Of a stretch of 64,000 nt of DNA, positions 63,591 to 64,000 are shown in pieces (within the stretch, counting starts at the first letter, position 1; each line of letters begins with the position of its first letter). This DNA comes from Bacillota bacterium (GTDB lineage: Bacteria; Bacillota; Clostridia; Oscillospirales; Ruminococcaceae). The stretch is taken from assembly GCA_023460535.1 (NCBI GenBank), contig JAEWPV010000007.1, positions 186,001 through 250,000 on the forward strand, given 5' to 3'. The translations under genes were made by a program, and so were the position numbers. The notes beneath the pieces were generated by a model. The model saw only the letters and a list, made by a program, of their open reading frames with translations, did not search any database and was not told where the DNA came from.

Positions 63591-64000
63591 TTATTCGCCG
63601 AGCAGTCGCTTCATAATCTCCTGATACGCGTCCTCTACTCCGCCAAGATCCCGACGGAAGCGATCCTTGTCCAGCTTTTCGCCCGTCTTGCTGTCCCAAA
63701 AGCGGCAGGTATCGGGGCTTATTTCGTCCGCCAGCACGATGGTGCCGTCGTCAAGCCGCCCAAACTCCAGCTTAAAGTCGATGAGCTCAATGCCAAGGTC
63801 CTTCAGGTACTCGGCAAGGATGTCGTTGACCTTAAAAGAGTAATCCGCAATGACCTTAAGCTCGTCCTTTGTGGCAAGCTTCATCGCCGCGATGTGGTAG
63901 TCGTTAATCATCGGGTCGCCCAGCTCGTCGTCCTTGTAGCAGTACTCGAGCACCGTGCTTGCCAGCTTGGTTCCCTCGGCGATGCCAAGACGCTTAGAGA
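63591..64000 (-). CDS. purC: SAICAR synthase (partial, open at right edge)
   Basis: Only the C-terminal 136 codons are inside the window. The frame continues upstream to base 64000 and reads SKRLGIAEGTKLASTVLEY, then YKDDELGDPMINDYHI, FKLEFGRLDDGTIVLADEIS and DKDRFRRDLG, all PurC signatures. It ligates aspartate to CAIR. Same strand as purF, 100 bases upstream, so it belongs to the purine operon. Confidence 0.95.
   Translation of the reverse strand, partial: SKRLGIAEGTKLASTVLEYCYKDDELGDPMINDYHIAAMKLATKDELKVIADYSFKVNDILAEYLKDLGIELIDFKLEFGRLDDGTIVLADEISPDTCRFWDSKTGEKLDKDRFRRDLGGVEDAYQEIMKRLLGE

Overview
The window looks like chromosome from an endospore-forming, anaerobic-type Gram-positive Firmicute, most likely class Clostridia of the Oscillospiraceae/Ruminococcaceae kind. 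This rests on SpoVS and YpeB, RNase Y beside YmdB, two T-box leaders (thrS, alaS), a NifS-type desulfurase paired with a short ThiI, the Asp23/DAK2/RecG string, and strong AGGAGG ribosome sites. Most genes use G/C-rich third codon positions. One gene at 25156-26967 is strikingly AT-rich and stands out as acquired DNA.

Layout. 1-6.2 kb: CinA-like gene (open at the left edge), thiI, cysteine desulfurase, ypeB, and an IscR-like Rrf2 regulator. 6.3-9.2 kb: pyrB with a zinc-ribbon tail, an ECF S component and coaX. 9.3-10.9 kb: a complete insertion sequence with terminal repeats and a 10-bp direct repeat, sitting between a possible promoter and the HD-hydrolase/rsmA pair. 12.5-22.2 kb: recG, DAK2 kinase, Asp23, an oligopeptide-type lipoprotein, spoVS, ymdB, rny. 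22.4-27 kb: T-box/thrS, tRNA-Lys, and a solitary OLD-family nuclease directly behind the tRNA. 27-33.4 kb: HAD phosphatase, fruK, a CmpB-like membrane protein, a nuclease-helicase fusion, a candidate tiny gene and a nitroreductase. 33.5-43.8 kb: MBOAT/DHHW/alpha-galactosidase, then comEC-holA-rnmV, a phosphoribosyltransferase and a HIT protein. 43.8-46.8 kb: alaS with its T-box.

46.8-53.9 kb is a polyamine locus: speD, speA, speE, speB, a carboxynorspermidine dehydrogenase-type gene and nspC. It encodes two routes from putrescine to spermidine. speD is preceded by a consensus-like promoter, about 370 nt rich in inverted repeats, and a strong terminator before the start codon, so it is a good candidate for an undescribed attenuating leader RNA.

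54-64 kb: a class B penicillin-binding protein, a GNAT, and a purine operon read leftwards (purC partial, purF, purM, purN, a GNAT, purO-type IMP cyclohydrolase, stand-alone AICAR formyltransferase, purD). The last two purine steps are done by separate proteins instead of bifunctional PurH.

All functions are inferred from sequence read by eye; no database search was run.
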